NCBI GenBank assembly: GCA_951217055.1
Contig: OX578281.1
Span: 67,210,043 to 67,274,042, forward strand
Direction of reading: 5' to 3'
DNA length: 64,000 bases
From: Gerris lacustris
Lineage: Eukaryota > Arthropoda > Insecta > Hemiptera > Gerridae
The position numbers and the translations under genes are program-made. Under the pieces are notes generated by a model. The model searched no databases. It saw only the letters and a list, made by a program, of their open reading frames with translations, and was not told the origin of the DNA. Shown piece after piece: positions 22,273 through 34,640 of the stretch. Within the stretch, counting starts at the first letter, position 1; each line of letters begins with the position of its first letter.

Positions 22273-22883
22273 AGTATGTTAGTAATAAGAGTGCATTTTG
22301 TCTCAGTTAAGAAAAAGTTAAGTATTACATATTAGTTTTTAGATTAGAATTTATATTGTAAATTTGTTTTTAGGAAAATAATTATACGATTTTTTCCATA
22401 AAAGCATCAATTTTGCGTAAATATGTTTCTAGAAATTAAGCGTTTTGTTATTTACAACTAAAGTAGCAACTAAGGCAGAAAATTAAATTAGTTTTAGTTA
22501 TATAAGATCATTATTATTATCATCTTTTAGCTCTGTTTTTTTTTTTAAACTGTTCTTGTCACAGTTGTTTTTGTTTAAATTTTAAAGTATTCAAGTATAA
22601 TCGTTTGTTTCATTATCTTTTTAGTTAAATAGCAAATAAACCACAAATCCATTGTTTTGTTTCTTTTTCACGCATCAATTATCTTTAGAAAAACTACAGC
22701 ACTGATCTTGAAATATCTCGAAAACAAAATAAATAAATATTTTAAAAAAACAGAATACTTTGTAGTTCAAAACGATATTTCCCAGATTGTTTAAAATGCC
22801 AATCTGATTCACATACGAAACAGAAACTGTTTTCCGTCTTCTTTTTGGTTAAATCATAACAACACTAAAGTAATAAAATCATG
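22268..22883. other. AT-rich stretch without recognisable feature
   Basis: Nothing recognised on either strand. Confidence 0.5.
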
Positions 22884-24312
22884 TCTGCCAATAAGTGTGG
22901 CACTAAGCTTTCTTTAATGATTTCATGCTTTTACAATCCATTATTGTTAAATTTATTAAATTTTTACAACAATTTTTAAATCTGTCAAAATTGTTTTGAT
23001 TTTTTTACAAGAGTTAAAAAATCAATTAAGAGACATTTTAAGAGGACAGAAGGTTGAAATTAATCTGCAGCTCTCTGTGGGCTACTTTTGACAAACCATC
23101 CAAATTTCATAAAAATATACGTGTGGTGTCGCGGGACACCCGGTAGGAACGAAGTTCCGAAGTTCCTTACATTTTTCATTTAATATAAATTATAAAATCA
23201 CACTGCTAAGTACGTATACGTTGCTAACTACTTATACATGGCGGAGTTAGAAAAGAGACAAAATTAAAAGTAACGACCTGTTTGTACCTAGCAGAGTTAA
23301 GGCAAAATTAAAAGGAATAATTAAAGCAAGCGTCTTACTATAAATATATATTGAATATAAGAAAAAAATTGATCAAGATGAGTTTATAGTGAAAGAGTAT
23401 ATGTTTGTTAAAGGAGTTTGGATTGAAATAGGACTGTTTTCTACCAACCCTGTCAATTAATTTAAAATATATCTCTTCCCTACTCTACAGCTTCTGCTTG
23501 TATCAGGGTGAAATTTTACATGATTATATTTTATTTATTTACAAAACAAAATGACATTTTTGACATATATAACAAAAATAACCAAAACAAGTCAAGTAAC
23601 AGGCTTCCTTAATAAAACTTTTTCCTGTCTTTTGAAGCTTACGTTAACGCGAGCGTTGCGCGTGAACGCTTGGGCGGATAACGTTTTCCGACAAAGCCTG
23701 GGCATTGGTAAAATGAACATGTGTACCAAATTTCATCTAACTCGGTGATCATTTACTCAAGTTATCGTCATCAGTAATCGTGACGGTGATTTTGGTCGTT
23801 TTTTTTGGATTCACTCCCGGGCTCCAGAACGTGCCACAAGGAACTTCGTTCCAAAAATCAAATTAGAACTTTTCAAGATATAGGTGCAAATAAATTTATG
23901 TTTGTGCGCATGTGGAAGAAAAAACAATTAGGTGAAGAGGTTAAAACTTATGGGACCAACAATGGGCTAATTATGACCTTCCATTTAAATTTCAATAATA
24001 TCAGATGAGTAGTTTTTAGGATATGTTGGTTCACAAAAATTGAGCAACAGACAGACAAAGAATTAGAGAGAAGAATGGGCGCAGACAATTGAAACTTATA
24101 TGGCACCAACATTTGGATTATCGGTTAATAATCCAAATTTCAATAGACCTACTACTAAAATTTCATTAAAATCGGACGAGTAGTTTTTAAGATTGTATGT
24201 TGGTTCGCAAGAATTGAGCGACTGACAGACGCGGAACCAAAAATGGTCCCTGATTTCTGAAACGAATTTCTGTTCCGTTATCTTCGGTATGCTCAGGCTC
24301 GGAAGCGCAAAA
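22884..24312 (+). mobile_element. Family B element, copy B4, interrupted
   Basis: The left part (22884-23119, tctgccaataagtgtggca) and right part (23858-24312) form one B element split by an insertion. The right part also contains an internal duplication: 'gcagacaattgaaacttata' (24080) repeats the block at 23930, followed again by the 'agttttta' and 'ttggttcgcaa' blocks. Confidence 0.75.
23120..23857 (+). mobile_element. A-related insertion in B4 with gttcc termini
   Basis: Begins 'gtgtcgcgggacacccggta' then ggaacgaagttcc, and ends aaggaacttcgttcc. The core 23319-23790 is homologous to A ('gcttacgttaacgcgagcgt', 'accaaatttcatctaactcg') but the ends are different. It splits B4 between 'ttcataaaaat' and 'aaaaatcaaatt'. 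It may represent a fuller relative of family A. Confidence 0.65.
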
Positions 24313-24860
24313 TAAAACATATGATGGATTCTTGGTGTACAACATATTGGTTAAAACTAGTGTATACTTGAACTTTATAGGCATCCGGATCAGTGTCCTA
24401 CAACTGTATTACCTGGAACAGTAATTCAACCTCACGAGGACTGAGATCGATTCACAAAGAGGAGTGACATGCTTTTGAATAATGATCAAATCGATTCATG
24501 CTTAAAGATAAATATTTCTTCTATAATGATCTATTGTTTAAACTGCGCTATACTTTGCTAAAACTCTACTCTATTAAAATACCCTGAAACATATTAATGA
24601 CGATCTATGTAAAGGAACATTTGGAGGCCACAAACTATCATCATAGGCTTTATCGCATCAACTGACACCAAAAACTCCAGCTATTGTTGGTTCCCTTTCA
24701 GATATTACCTGTATTATGACAAGCTGTTTTGTTTAAAAAATCATAATAAACCACTGTACAGTAATGATCTCACATTTTAACTATAACATAGTACTATAGC
24801 ACAGCACATACTTAGATTAAGATGGCTGTGTTTATTAAGAATTTCATAGGAGAGATGTCC
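24313..24860. other. Stretch without recognisable feature
   Basis: No gene or repeat family recognised. Confidence 0.5.
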
Positions 24861-24879
24861 TAAAAAGCTTTTGGCGGAC

Positions 24880-25030
24880 ATTAGATGGCAGGGCGAATTG
24901 ATGAAGACCTAGAAAGCGTTAGGATGAAATTTGGGATTGGCTTTAGAGGAACGAATGGGTGTGGATATTATCGAGGCAAGGCCTAAGCCCTTTAAAGGGC
25001 TGTAGCGTCACAGAGCACAGGCACGTCCAG
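24880..25030 (+). pseudogene. LINE 3'-end relic
   Basis: 'aggaacgaatgggtgtggat' and 'caaggcctaagccctttaaa' read, in one frame, as RNEWVWILSRQGLSPLKGC, similar to the C-terminal tail and stop region of non-LTR retrotransposon ORF2 proteins as I recall them. An upstream piece in another frame gives GRIDEDLESVRMKFGIG, so there is at least one frameshift. Only the tail is present. The family is not determined. Confidence 0.4.
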
Positions 25031-26338
25031 AAAGAACGATTCTGAATCAAGTTTAAATTCTGAAAATAGGCTCGCGATACGTCAGCAGGAATGCAGGTGA
25101 TGGCCGCAGTGAAGGCAGATTGAAATAGGCGCAGTCGCAACTTAAACACAAACAAGCAGTTGTAATATGAAGATATAGCTCGTTTGTTTATGGCCACAGA
25201 AAATGTTTTATATAAAATTAAAACGCGAAAGAATTGTTTGAAATTAATTAATTAGGGATTGCATATGGAGGAATACTACCTCTTTTCGAGCAGTTAACAA
25301 ATTATAGGGAAGAGGGAACGTTTCTTCCAATATTTTAGAATTGAAGTGGAGACAATCTACTAAAATTAAGCTAAACACTTTCGTTATATGCGTTCTTTAT
25401 TCATTACAATATTAAAAAAATAATCGAAAAAAAGATAAACAAACAAGAAGCAAAGAAGAAAATTATTTGTAGATATGTAACCAAGAAAAAGGTTTCATAT
25501 CAAAGACAAACTCCAAAAAAAAGAAAGTAGTTTGATAGTTATGGTACAGTCCGTCCGCGCTGTTAGCAGTCAGAATCTGAAACAAGAATGATCTACACAT
25601 TCCGATAAAGTCTCTGACTCCGAACCCTGCGTGTGCAACCAGTTGCTTACTTCCACTATGGCCACCGTTACTTTAACTACACTGTTCAATTTCTGCGCTT
25701 ATTTTCTGAGTCTGAACCTGATTCGGAACCAGCTGCACAGTAGCCTTACCTACCGTACTTCAGTTTAGATAATTAAAAACGCTTTTTGACAACCTATGCA
25801 AGGATACATCATTGGCCTTTGTATTTGTCTAATCATATACATATAATTTACAAGATAATGTTGTTTTTTTAAACTCCGTAGTAAATATTGTAGAACAAGT
25901 ACCAAGTATATAGAACTATACAAAGTAAAGAAGTCAGAGATGAGAAGCGATTCGTATTATTAAGATCTGCGTTCTTAAATAATTCCCACGCGATATCATC
26001 ATACTCGCCTACACAGAAAAATCTACTACTTCATCAAACTACTATACTCACCACTGTTATTATCTTCTTTTCAATAAAGAGCCAACTATATAATAGATAC
26101 CTAGAATTCATTCTGTTCACTCCATTAACTAATTCTAATATAGTAACCCATCAATTATCTAAGAAAGTTAAAAAGTCAAGGAACGAACTAAAAGAGATAG
26201 TAAAACAAATGTTTTAAACGGAAACATAAAGAACAAAATCTATCATTCATAAAACTCTACCTACTTATTTGTTCATTTAAATATGTAAATATGTTTACTT
26301 GAAGACGACAAGGTCATTTTCATTAACAAACTATTAAA
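25031..26338. other. Stretch without recognisable feature
   Basis: No gene, RNA or repeat family recognised. 25550-25740 is less AT-rich than average but contains no convincing open frame. Confidence 0.5.
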
Positions 26339-26543
26339 GTCTAGACTACCGAACCGAACAGAGGAAACGAGCAGAGCATTGGTCTGTGCGCATGCCCAGT
26401 CTGAGCTGCGCATGCCCAGTCTGAGATGCGCATGCCCAGTCTGAGATGCACATGACCAGTCTGAGATGCGCAGGCGCACTTTAAACTGGACATGCGCAGA
26501 GACCAATGCTCGGCTCGTTTACTCTGTTCGGTTCGGCAGTCTG
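26339..26543. mobile_element. MITE T, copy T1, with 20-bp GC-rich tandem units
   Basis: Inverted ends gactaccgaaccgaacagag and its near-complement (ending 26543). Pairing continues inward through 'attggtctctgcgcatg'. The interior has four 20-bp units gcgcatgcccagtctgagat. TTAAAG on both sides may be a TSD. Far richer in CpG than its surroundings. Confidence 0.8.
26400..26490. promoter_or_regulatory. Cluster of NRF-1/ewg-like GCGCATGC motifs
   Basis: Repeated tgcgcatgcccag plus tgcgcaggcgcac and catgcgcag resemble the palindromic YGCGCAYGCGCR site bound by NRF-1 and its insect homologue erect wing. Binding is an inference from the motif only. Confidence 0.3.
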
Positions 26544-27712
26544 GTTTTTTAAAGACAGGAAACTTAGTTTTACTATTTATTTGTCATTATATAGTTTATT
26601 CTTCTACTTCCACCGTAATTTTGGTTGTTATATCATAAAAAAAAAGTTATTTGTGGAGTTAAGAGTCCGTAAAAATGTAAACCTTTTATGAAAAAAAATA
26701 ATATGGAATAAGATATAATGTGGACGATAAACATAACAATAAAGTCAATAAACTTTTATTTTTAGAGAAAATACTTTTATTTTTTAAACATCAAGAGGTT
26801 ATGAGACATTAAACGGTTTTATTGGGATTATTACAAAGTCGTTAGAAAATGTTGCCTTGTAAAAACGTTCATTTCGAAGGATCAGACAGCCGCAGAAATC
26901 ACGAGATGGTCTCTTCCTCTCAAAGTGCCTTTTGAAGCAAAGGAAAGTTACTACATAATAAAAAAAGTAACAGCTGTATCATTTGAAAAGCAACGAAGAA
27001 ACGTTTTCAATCTATCTTGATGGCCTTAAAAAGTACCAACCGATAATAAACAATTTCAAAAGTCGACGAAGCCAGACTTGAAGAAAATCATAATAATACA
27101 AGTGTCACGTCAAGATGATAGCATTAAACTTCATTTATACGTAACATTTATTTTCAAATTATCAAAATAAAGCATAAACTTCGTTTCCCATTATAACTTT
27201 ATAGTTAAAAATAATCAGGCACGTGGTTCGATTCCCATAAGCCAGGCTTAAATTTTAATCTGCCTCTCTCTTCTTTCCTCTTCATTTAATAATTAATATA
27301 TCTAAAGGTAGAATCGATATAATATAATTTGATATTAACAAAGTATTCTATGCATTAACTTTAAAGTCGATAAGCCATAAAATGATGCAGATAAGGAATG
27401 CATCCAGTGGCAATACTCGTGTAATGTAAAAAAAATAAGGAAGGTAAGCAATCAGAAAAATGAATTATTCTGTTCACATAGTGGAAGTGAGTCATACAGG
27501 GAAGATCTAATTAAATTCTATTATAACTTTTTAATGTTATACATTTAATTTAATTTAAATCTATAAATAGACATTGTTCGTGATTTTTTTTTAATTTAAA
27601 TTATGATAAAGGTTTTGTGTATGTAACGGGGTTTTATTTTTAATCATGAAAAAAAAAATTATTTATTTTTAAATTTTTAGATTTAAAATAAAAATAATAA
27701 TAAAATAAAATA
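26544..27712. other. AT-rich stretch without recognisable gene
   Basis: An isolated B-box-like gtggttcgattcc at 27229-27241 is the only RNA-gene-like signal; no A box or tRNA fold surrounds it. Confidence 0.45.
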
Positions 27713-27863
<151 letters not shown>

Positions 27864-27867
27864 TAAA

Positions 27868-28310
27868 ATAACTTTATATACTACGTTTTTAAATTTTCTG
27901 TTGAATCGTATGTAATGTTGATAATATAATTGTTATTGTTATATAATATATAATGTTAGTAAAAAAAAATAGTTGCGAATTTATTTACTTCAAATAAATG
28001 ACAACCATCCAGAGAGCTGATCTTAAACCTATAAAAGGACAAATCTTTGTACAACGGATCTCCCCAACACCAAATCTAAAGCACGCCATCGATATATTTG
28101 AAATAATATTAATAATATAATCGATAATTAAATTCTGCTGAAAGATGGCTAAAAGTATTAAAATAATGCATTGTCATCGTGTTCTGAGCTATGCTAAAAG
28201 TTTTAAATGTCTAGCTATTCGGGAAGTTAGTTAGAAATCGATTGCCAGATTTGTACCGGACAAACAAACAAACAAACAAGAATGCAAGCTAATAAAAACG
28301 TAGTAAAATA
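27868..28310. repeat. Family Z dispersed repeat, copy Z1
   Basis: Matches 63229-63880 in two blocks: 'gtttttaaattttctgttga' to 'cggatctccccaacacc', and 'ttgcattgtcatcgtgttct'-like text (here 'atgcattgtcatcgtgttct') to 'gcaagctaataaaaacgtag'. A (CAAA)n-like run precedes the end. Z2 has about 200 extra bases between the blocks. The element type is unknown. Confidence 0.7.
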
Positions 28311-28589
28311 AATTATAAGATTCATATTTTGTAAGTGGCTGACAAAACACAGAAGATTGCACGAAAAATACTCATGTCTAGAATATGTCCGGTCTAGACT
28401 GACGACCTAGAAATTCATGTCAATAGCGACTGAATTTAGCACTTCAATACTAATAAAAAAACGACTGTTTATTGACAGTGTTAGTGGCAGAGGCATACTC
28501 ATGGCATGGAAATGTAAACAATATGATTTAAAACATTATTAGACACAATAAACAATAATGTGCAACATGTATTTTCTCATTCGCCAATA

Positions 28590-28642
28590 GAACATCGTGG
28601 CGCATTATTAGCGATAATTAGCCATTTATGCATTAGTTTAAA

Positions 28643-28719
<77 letters not shown>

Positions 28720-28755
28720 CTGTGTGTGTGTGTGTTATTTAAAATAATGCATAGA
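28590..28755. repeat. Conserved leader plus (AT)n(TG)n, copy 2
   Basis: Same leader as 27713, then about 65 bases of (TA)n and a (TG)n run. The sequence after it, gttatttaaaataatgcata, is an imperfect inverted copy of the leader part tatgcattagtttaaataac. This suggests a small TIR element with an expanded (TA)n core. Confidence 0.65.
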
Positions 28756-29295
28756 ATAATATAGAAAAAAATGAGTTACACGAAATAAAACATAGATACT
28801 AATTTACAACAATTTTGAATAATAAGTACATTTTTTCAAGTGTTGTCATATATCATGATATTTTATCAATTATGAACTTGTTTCATATTTTCTTATGTAA
28901 CTAAAAATATAATATTGTTACAAGAAGAAGATTCTATGGAGGCGAGCGGAATTATATGTTAACACGGAAGAGTCAAAGGAGTTGCGTAAGTGCAGAGAGA
29001 TAAGAGGAATATTATAAGCACGAGTTCAGTCTAAGGGCAAAGAGTAATATTATTATTAGGATTAGAAAACTTAGAAAGTCAAAGGGCGTTTACAGGCTTA
29101 CTTAGTTTTACTTTCTAATAGTATTTTGAATTTGGTTGGCTAAGAAAAAAAACTAATGCATAGATACATGTTCATTATGACGGAGACATCTTCACCTATA
29201 GGAGTTAATTTCGAAAACTCAGTTCGAAAATCTTAATAGGGAATGAAATGTAAACAGTGTACTTGTTGCAAAGATTCTGAAGATTCGTTAAGAAA
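28756..29295. other. Stretch without recognisable feature
   Basis: Nothing recognised on either strand. Confidence 0.5.
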
Positions 29296-30070
29296 TAGTT
29301 ATTTATGTAACTAGGCAGCAAAATGGAATTTTTCTGACGAATGATTAAGTTAGCCTCCGAGCCGGAGGCGAGGTCAGGCTATGGAAATTAACTGCCAAGC
29401 AGGTAATTTATTCGATTGACTGCCGAGGCAGGCAATATATCAATATGAGGCAGAAATGTTTCCTTTGCTGCCTTGTTGCATACAATATTTTTCCTACTGG
29501 CGGCAGAAAAATGTTTTCTATAAATAATATTCATTTCATAATACTTACTTATCAAATACTATTATTGAACTATTCAAATTATAAAAACAAAAATAAAAAA
29601 TGAATTGACAGAAATACAGTAAAAATAAAACAAAATGATGATAATAGACGAGCTGCAGTGTTGCCACTAATTTAATTATTTATGATTATTTTAAGACCTA
29701 CTATTTTTTTGTAATATTTTTATTTCTTTTTTATCTTTTTACGCCATTCTATTTTATAAAATATAATCTATAATAAGTATTCATAAATCTTTTTTTATAA
29801 ATTCGTAATATTTTTAAGGTAAATTGTTCAAATAATTTAGGTTAAAGATAATGTAAAAGAAAAAAGAAAAGGTTGTTTGTTTATTTATTTGTAGCGGGGA
29901 ATGTGGGCGTGGCTTAGGCTGGAAAAATCCTCAGCATAATACGATTTTGCCGCCTAGGCAGCAAAATCGTATTTTGCTGCGTATTGTAAAGTTTTCTTGA
30001 AACCTCAGAGAAATTCAACTTTCAGGCCTAAAAACAGTTCAATAATGCGTAATTTTGCTGCCACTAGTAG
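29296..30070 (+). mobile_element. Family N element, copy N2
   Basis: Left end agttatttatgtaactaggc, then agcaaaatgg; right end taattttgctgccactagta. Contains the GC-rich hairpin block 'gcctccgagccggaggc'. About 775 bp, opposite in orientation to N1, non-coding. Confidence 0.7.
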
Positions 30071-30245
30071 GAAAAAAAATGCATTAATAATCAGAGACAT
30101 CACTCATGAAGGAAGAGCATCAATAGTAATCGTGATCAGATAATTACATATAAAGAATTGCAAAAGAACTGAATACATATAATGCTTGCAGAAATTGTTG
30201 TACAGGCATTATTTATTTAACTACATATTATGTTGAATTCAAAAA

Positions 30246-30452
30246 ATGTTTCATCTTATAATCAATTATTATAATTACGTTTTCCTACAGTTGTTCAACA
30301 AAGTGGTTGTTCTTGCACTTAACTTAAAATGGCAAGCAAAACAGAAGATTCAATATTTACTTTCCTGCACTCCAGTGTACCACCTTACGAACATAAATAA
30401 TATGCCTCTAACAAGCCAGGTAACATCGTATAAGCTTGATAAAAGAAGTTAA
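30246..30452 (+). other. Exon-like segment bounded by splice-like signals
   Basis: ttttcctacag at 30282-30292 is a good 3' splice-site match, and caggtaac at 30417-30424 a 5' splice-site match, about 128 bases apart. Inside, aaaatggca starts a 23-codon frame (MASKTEDSIFTFLHSS and on), which ends at TAA before the donor. It could be a non-coding or 5'-UTR exon, or chance. No homology recognised. Confidence 0.2.
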
Positions 30453-30537
30453 AAAGCAGATTTAAAACTAAATATAGGAAAAATGTATGTCCAAATCGAG
30501 CTTAAAGTTTCTTAACTGCACTTGAGAAACTATTCAG

Positions 30538-30622
30538 CCCTTAACTTGCGGCTCGTGCGTAAAAACATTTTCTCGAGTGCAGCAAAATGCCACTTTGCTG
30601 CACTAGCTGCACAAATAGCGAT
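30538..30622. repeat. Small palindrome with gcagcaaa core
   Basis: agtgcagcaaa / tttgctgcact hairpin with outer gctcgtgcgt / tcacgagc. It shares the 'gcagcaaaat' motif with the N element ends and may be a miniature derivative. Confidence 0.5.
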
Positions 30623-30876
30623 TTCACGAGCAATAATGATGCTATAGTCTCCCTAAGTGGAAGCACTGACGAATGAGTGTATAGAAAGGGATAAGGATAG
30701 CTGATGGACAAGACCTAATCGAAAAAGTATGACGAAGGAAACGGAAGTCCTAATAATCAGGGCGTTAAGGGTCACCGTTCTAGCTCCTTGATAAGTTGTT
30801 CCTCTCTTTATTGGTCGAGAATAAAGCCATACGATAAATAGATAGTACAGTGATGTATTTTAGAAAATTCAATTTT

Positions 30877-31458
30877 AGTCCAGGACCAGGAGATAGTGTG
30901 CAAAAAAGTGTCTGACTAACATCAAGCTAGAATTTTGTATACAAGTCAATCTTTTAGCGCCTTTTAAGAATATGTGGTTGGCTAAGTTCGTCTGCGGGAC
31001 ATAGCTTGGCAATAGACGTTTGAAAAAAACAAACCGGTGGAGAGCGGCCATGTCTCACCAATTATGGTGGACAATGTGATTTTCATAATCCTGAGTACAG
31101 AATTAGTTGGTAGACTAAAAATCAAGTCGATGTTATTTTCACACTTGATAGGTTAGTTATTCAAATATTACTAATAATCAACGTGGTCACCTGTCAAGGG
31201 ACAGACTAACATCAACTTGATTTTCAGTCTACTAACTAATTCTGTACTCAGGATCATGAAAATCACATTGTCCACCATAATTGGTGAGACATGGCCGCTC
31301 TCCACCGGTTTGTTTTTTTCAAACGCCTATTGCCATGCTATGTCCTGGAGAAGAACTTAGCCGACCACATATTCTTAAAGGGCGCTAAAAGATTGACTTG
31401 TATACAAAATTCTAGCTTGATATTAGTCAGACACTTTTTTGCACGCTATCTCCTGGAC
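30877..31458. mobile_element. Family I foldback element, complete copy I1
   Basis: 582-bp near-palindrome. The left arm 30877-31133 and right arm 31209-31458 are inverted copies starting gtccagg and ending cctggac, each bordered by TA. Arms carry 'aaaaaagtgtctgactaaca', 'ttttaagaatatgtggt' and 'aaccggtggagagcggccat'. A 75-bp centre is asymmetric ('cacttgataggttagttatt' side versus 'gtggtcacctgtcaaggg' side). No coding; frames here are by-products. Confidence 0.9.
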
Positions 31459-31464
31459 TATTTG

Positions 31465-32480
31465 GTTGATAAGAGATTAGCATGAAAGATCAAATCTAGA
31501 TTAGTCGCATCTATTTTTACCAAACAGTGGTACCAGATACGATCGCGAAAAAGAGGTGTATGTTTAGCTTTGATTCTTTAGCTAAAAGTTCACCATAAAA
31601 TCCAATATTTTCATGTATGCGTTTCATCCATGTCATTTATCACTCTCTAACTCAATTTCCCCATGGGGGTACTATCATGACTAACACCTTAAGTACTAAC
31701 GAATGAAAATCCTATAAAGGGATTCTAAAAGCAAACCTTCTTTAGGGATTTTGTAGAGAGAGCGTTAATTTAATTTTAACCCTCCTACGCTGTTAAACAA
31801 GGTTTAAGAGCCGTGACTCTGTTATTAACAAAAGCAGGGGGCACCAAATATGACTAGCGAAGAGGAGAACTTCTGTATATAAAATAACTTCATTAGAAAT
31901 TCTAAAGACTAGAATATAAAAGGAAACACGAGTTGGTTTATTGTAGAGGAATATGCGCCAATTATAAATACACCTACATGCAATAAAATCAACCAATGAA
32001 TTCAAATGGCATGTTTGCTAAAGTTTACATTTTTCAATATGATCATGATCGTCTCATGGTTAAAGGAATTGATTGGAAAATTAACATCTAAAATGTCGAC
32101 ACGGGCTATCACTTGTCGACTAGATAATCTTTTATTTGCTCGCATTTTTTTTAACTGTTTTTCTTTTTATTAAAATATTGCTTCTATATATTGATGGAAA
32201 ATTCGTAGTAATTAAACATAATGATAATTAATTGACACGAGAATAAAACAAACAGGTTGTTTAATCTAAAATAATATATGATATGTACAATGTACATATA
32301 TAGGATATGTCAGAGTATAATTGTTATTGGAAATAATCGTTAAACTTAAACAGATCTTTTATCTTGTAAAAACTAAACGGTTTTTTCTTTTTTTAAATGT
32401 TGTATGTAAATTTTGTTTAATTTGTTCATCACCAATAGATTATTGATTTGATTGTTATCATTACATTATAAAGCACACTA
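31465..32480. other. Stretch without recognisable feature
   Basis: No gene, RNA or repeat family recognised. Confidence 0.5.
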
Positions 32481-32484
32481 TTAA

Positions 32485-33097
32485 ATAAATCAAAAATCTG
32501 TCCGAGACAACTCAGACAAACTTTCTCATTCACAAGTTCATAATTATTTAGCCCAGTGTTTTCCATTTATTGGTTTTCGTATGTACATTTAATTATTATT
32601 GAACATTTCTTCAAAATTTATCATAAAAATAACTTCTCCTGGGCGGGAAGTCGACCCGGACTCTCGCCGCCCGCGTTTTAAGCTATTGTCTGAGGAACTA
32701 GATTTTTCCCGGGAAAATAGTTTATAATATTTTTAGATTCTTATTTAAATGGACTACATTTCAGAATTTTTTAATCAAAATCGTCGGAACCGTTTTCGAG
32801 AAATAATTTTTTTTCACGTTTTTCCAGATTTTTTGGGGGATAGCGCCCCTAAATTTGGAGCTAAAATTCAATTCACGATTTTGCCTCAGAGTATGATTTT
32901 TCTGAACATATATGCCAAAATTCGTCAAAATCGGCCCAGTAGTTTAGGCTCCAGGCGTTTAGGCAAAGACGACAGACAGACATTTTTTAAAAACCATTTT
33001 TTTGGACTCAGGGGACCTTAAAACGTGTAAATCCATCAAAATCTCAAAAATTGAAATTTCGCGCCATTACAATACTTTCTCTTTATATGAGAAAGTA
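32485..33097 (+). mobile_element. Family H element, complete copy H3
   Basis: Best full-length H. Left ctgtccgagacaactcagac then actttctca; tRNA-like block at 32640-32690; 'aaaatcgtcggaaccgtttt'; 'aaaatcggcccagtagttta'; right end tactttctctttatatgaga then aagta. actttctcata-type TIRs of about 13 bases. The right terminus is itself a hairpin. Confidence 0.8.
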
Positions 33098-33960
33098 AAA
33101 AATTATTTAGTGCTTAAAGATAAATTGATTCAATTTTAATCGAATCCAATTAAGATTCTAATCGATATAGAAAAATCGAATATATTAAAAATTATTTGGA
33201 CATCCTGAATTAGAACCTAGTAAAAAAAATATAAATTAAAAACGAAATGAAAATTGTTTTTATCTTCGTTTCTATATTAGCCTTTTAAAAAATGCTTTAT
33301 TTAGGACAAAAATAGCTCTTTCAGAGAGGAAAAACAAAACCAGTAACCGTAAAATTTGCATATGGCTGTTAATCCAATTGTTCTAATAGTCGAAAAGACA
33401 GCAAGAGCAATGCATACGTAATGTTAATTAGGCAGTTGATTGGTCGGAACAGTGAATGGGTTGAGAGCCCGGCCCAGAGTGAGGACAGGTCCTGACAAGG
33501 TGTTCAAGGCAAATGTCTGGGTCAATATCAGAGTCGAGGACACACCTCTACATTAGAAACAAAACCAAAACAGGCTTGACATGTCGCTTCAAGGGTGGGG
33601 CTGGGGCGCTCGCGCTCTACTATAATATCCACCATTTCCATCTACTATACCGTAATTGACGCTCTCATACTAAAACCAACATCAACAACTAACAACGAAA
33701 ACGGGTTAACATAACAGCGTTCCTTTAATTAGTATATGCAAAAAGAACACAACTTAATTTAATGATACGACATCTAAATGAGAAATTAGTTATTAACTTT
33801 TTTTTCATTATTTATTTATATAATCCCTCGTTTACATTCAGCCTTTGCCAACTGTTGTATTTACTCCCCTAAATACATCTATGACAGCATCGAATCGCGC
33901 TGCTACTTAATACTTTTGTGACAGAATCGAAGTCAGTGAGTATTTACTGCTAACTTGGGC
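33098..33960. other. Stretch with a GC-richer block, no gene assigned
   Basis: 33440-33620 is clearly less AT-rich (e.g. 'gagagcccggcccagagtga', 'gggtggggctggggcgctcg') than anything nearby outside repeats. It could be a regulatory or first-exon region. No conserved frame identified. Confidence 0.35.
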
Positions 33961-33961
33961 A

Positions 33962-34099
33962 ATGGAGGATGTCAAAGAAGATGCAGCTTCAACGGTTGCT
34001 AAAGCTGGAAAACAAAAGAACGTGGAACGTGGAAAACAAAGGACAAATAAAACTGTTAAAAACCTGTGTTCTGAACAGGAACACCAACATTATTATTGA
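33962..34099 (+). CDS. Possible small hypothetical ORF or first coding exon
   Basis: I do not recognise this product. A 45-codon frame begins MEDVKEDAASTVAKAGKQKN, is lysine-rich and hydrophilic, and stops after a His/Tyr-rich end (QEHQHYY). It follows the GC-richer block at 33440-33620 by about 340 bases, and the start context gcaATGG is acceptable. There is no signal peptide or membrane segment. An overlapping 80-codon frame (33969-34211) is equally unproven. It could be a truncated transposon product or chance. Confidence 0.2.
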   Translation: MEDVKEDAASTVAKAGKQKNVERGKQRTNKTVKNLCSEQEHQHYY

Positions 34100-34640
34100 A
34101 ATAAAAGAAAAAAAAAAACATGAAAGAAGATCTTTGAAGAAGAATTTATTTTATCCCATGGATGGTCACCAGTACATTCGAAAAGATCATCCAGGGGTTA
34201 TCAATGGTTGAATATCCCATGGACAAATATTTTGGATATCTTTTTAAGGACAACCAAGCCGAATATCCTACAGACATCCATCAGAGATATCAAAATGGAT
34301 TAGATAATTTTTGGATAAACTGACATCCAGAGGACGTATTTTGGACAATGTGTGCTACTTGGGAACCTGTTGCATTTTGTCTTTTATGTTAAAAAGTTTT
34401 TATCAATACTTTATTGGTTGATATTGCCGAAATAGTTCCGAAATTATTTAAGGTTAAAGTTTATAACAATATTTTCAAAATGTCCGGCAGATATCAAAAC
34501 GAAATTCCATGCGGAATGTTTGTCTTATAAAGAGGTATAATTTCAGAACAATCGGAACATTTTTACGATTTCAAAAAAAAATTTAACTGCAAAAATGGGT
34601 TAAGGCCAGTGAGCAGAATAGCAGAGTGTAAACATTCCCT
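34100..34640. other. Stretch with scattered ggatatc/ggatgtc motifs
   Basis: 34150-34370 contains several related words (atcccatggat, gaatatcc, acatccatcag, gacatccagagg), suggesting a decayed internally repetitive element. No gene seen. Confidence 0.35.

Noticed and set aside
28560..28742. Frame encoding repeated Ile-Tyr
   Set aside because: Translation of (TA)n; the same applies at 41661-41849 and 49748-49936.
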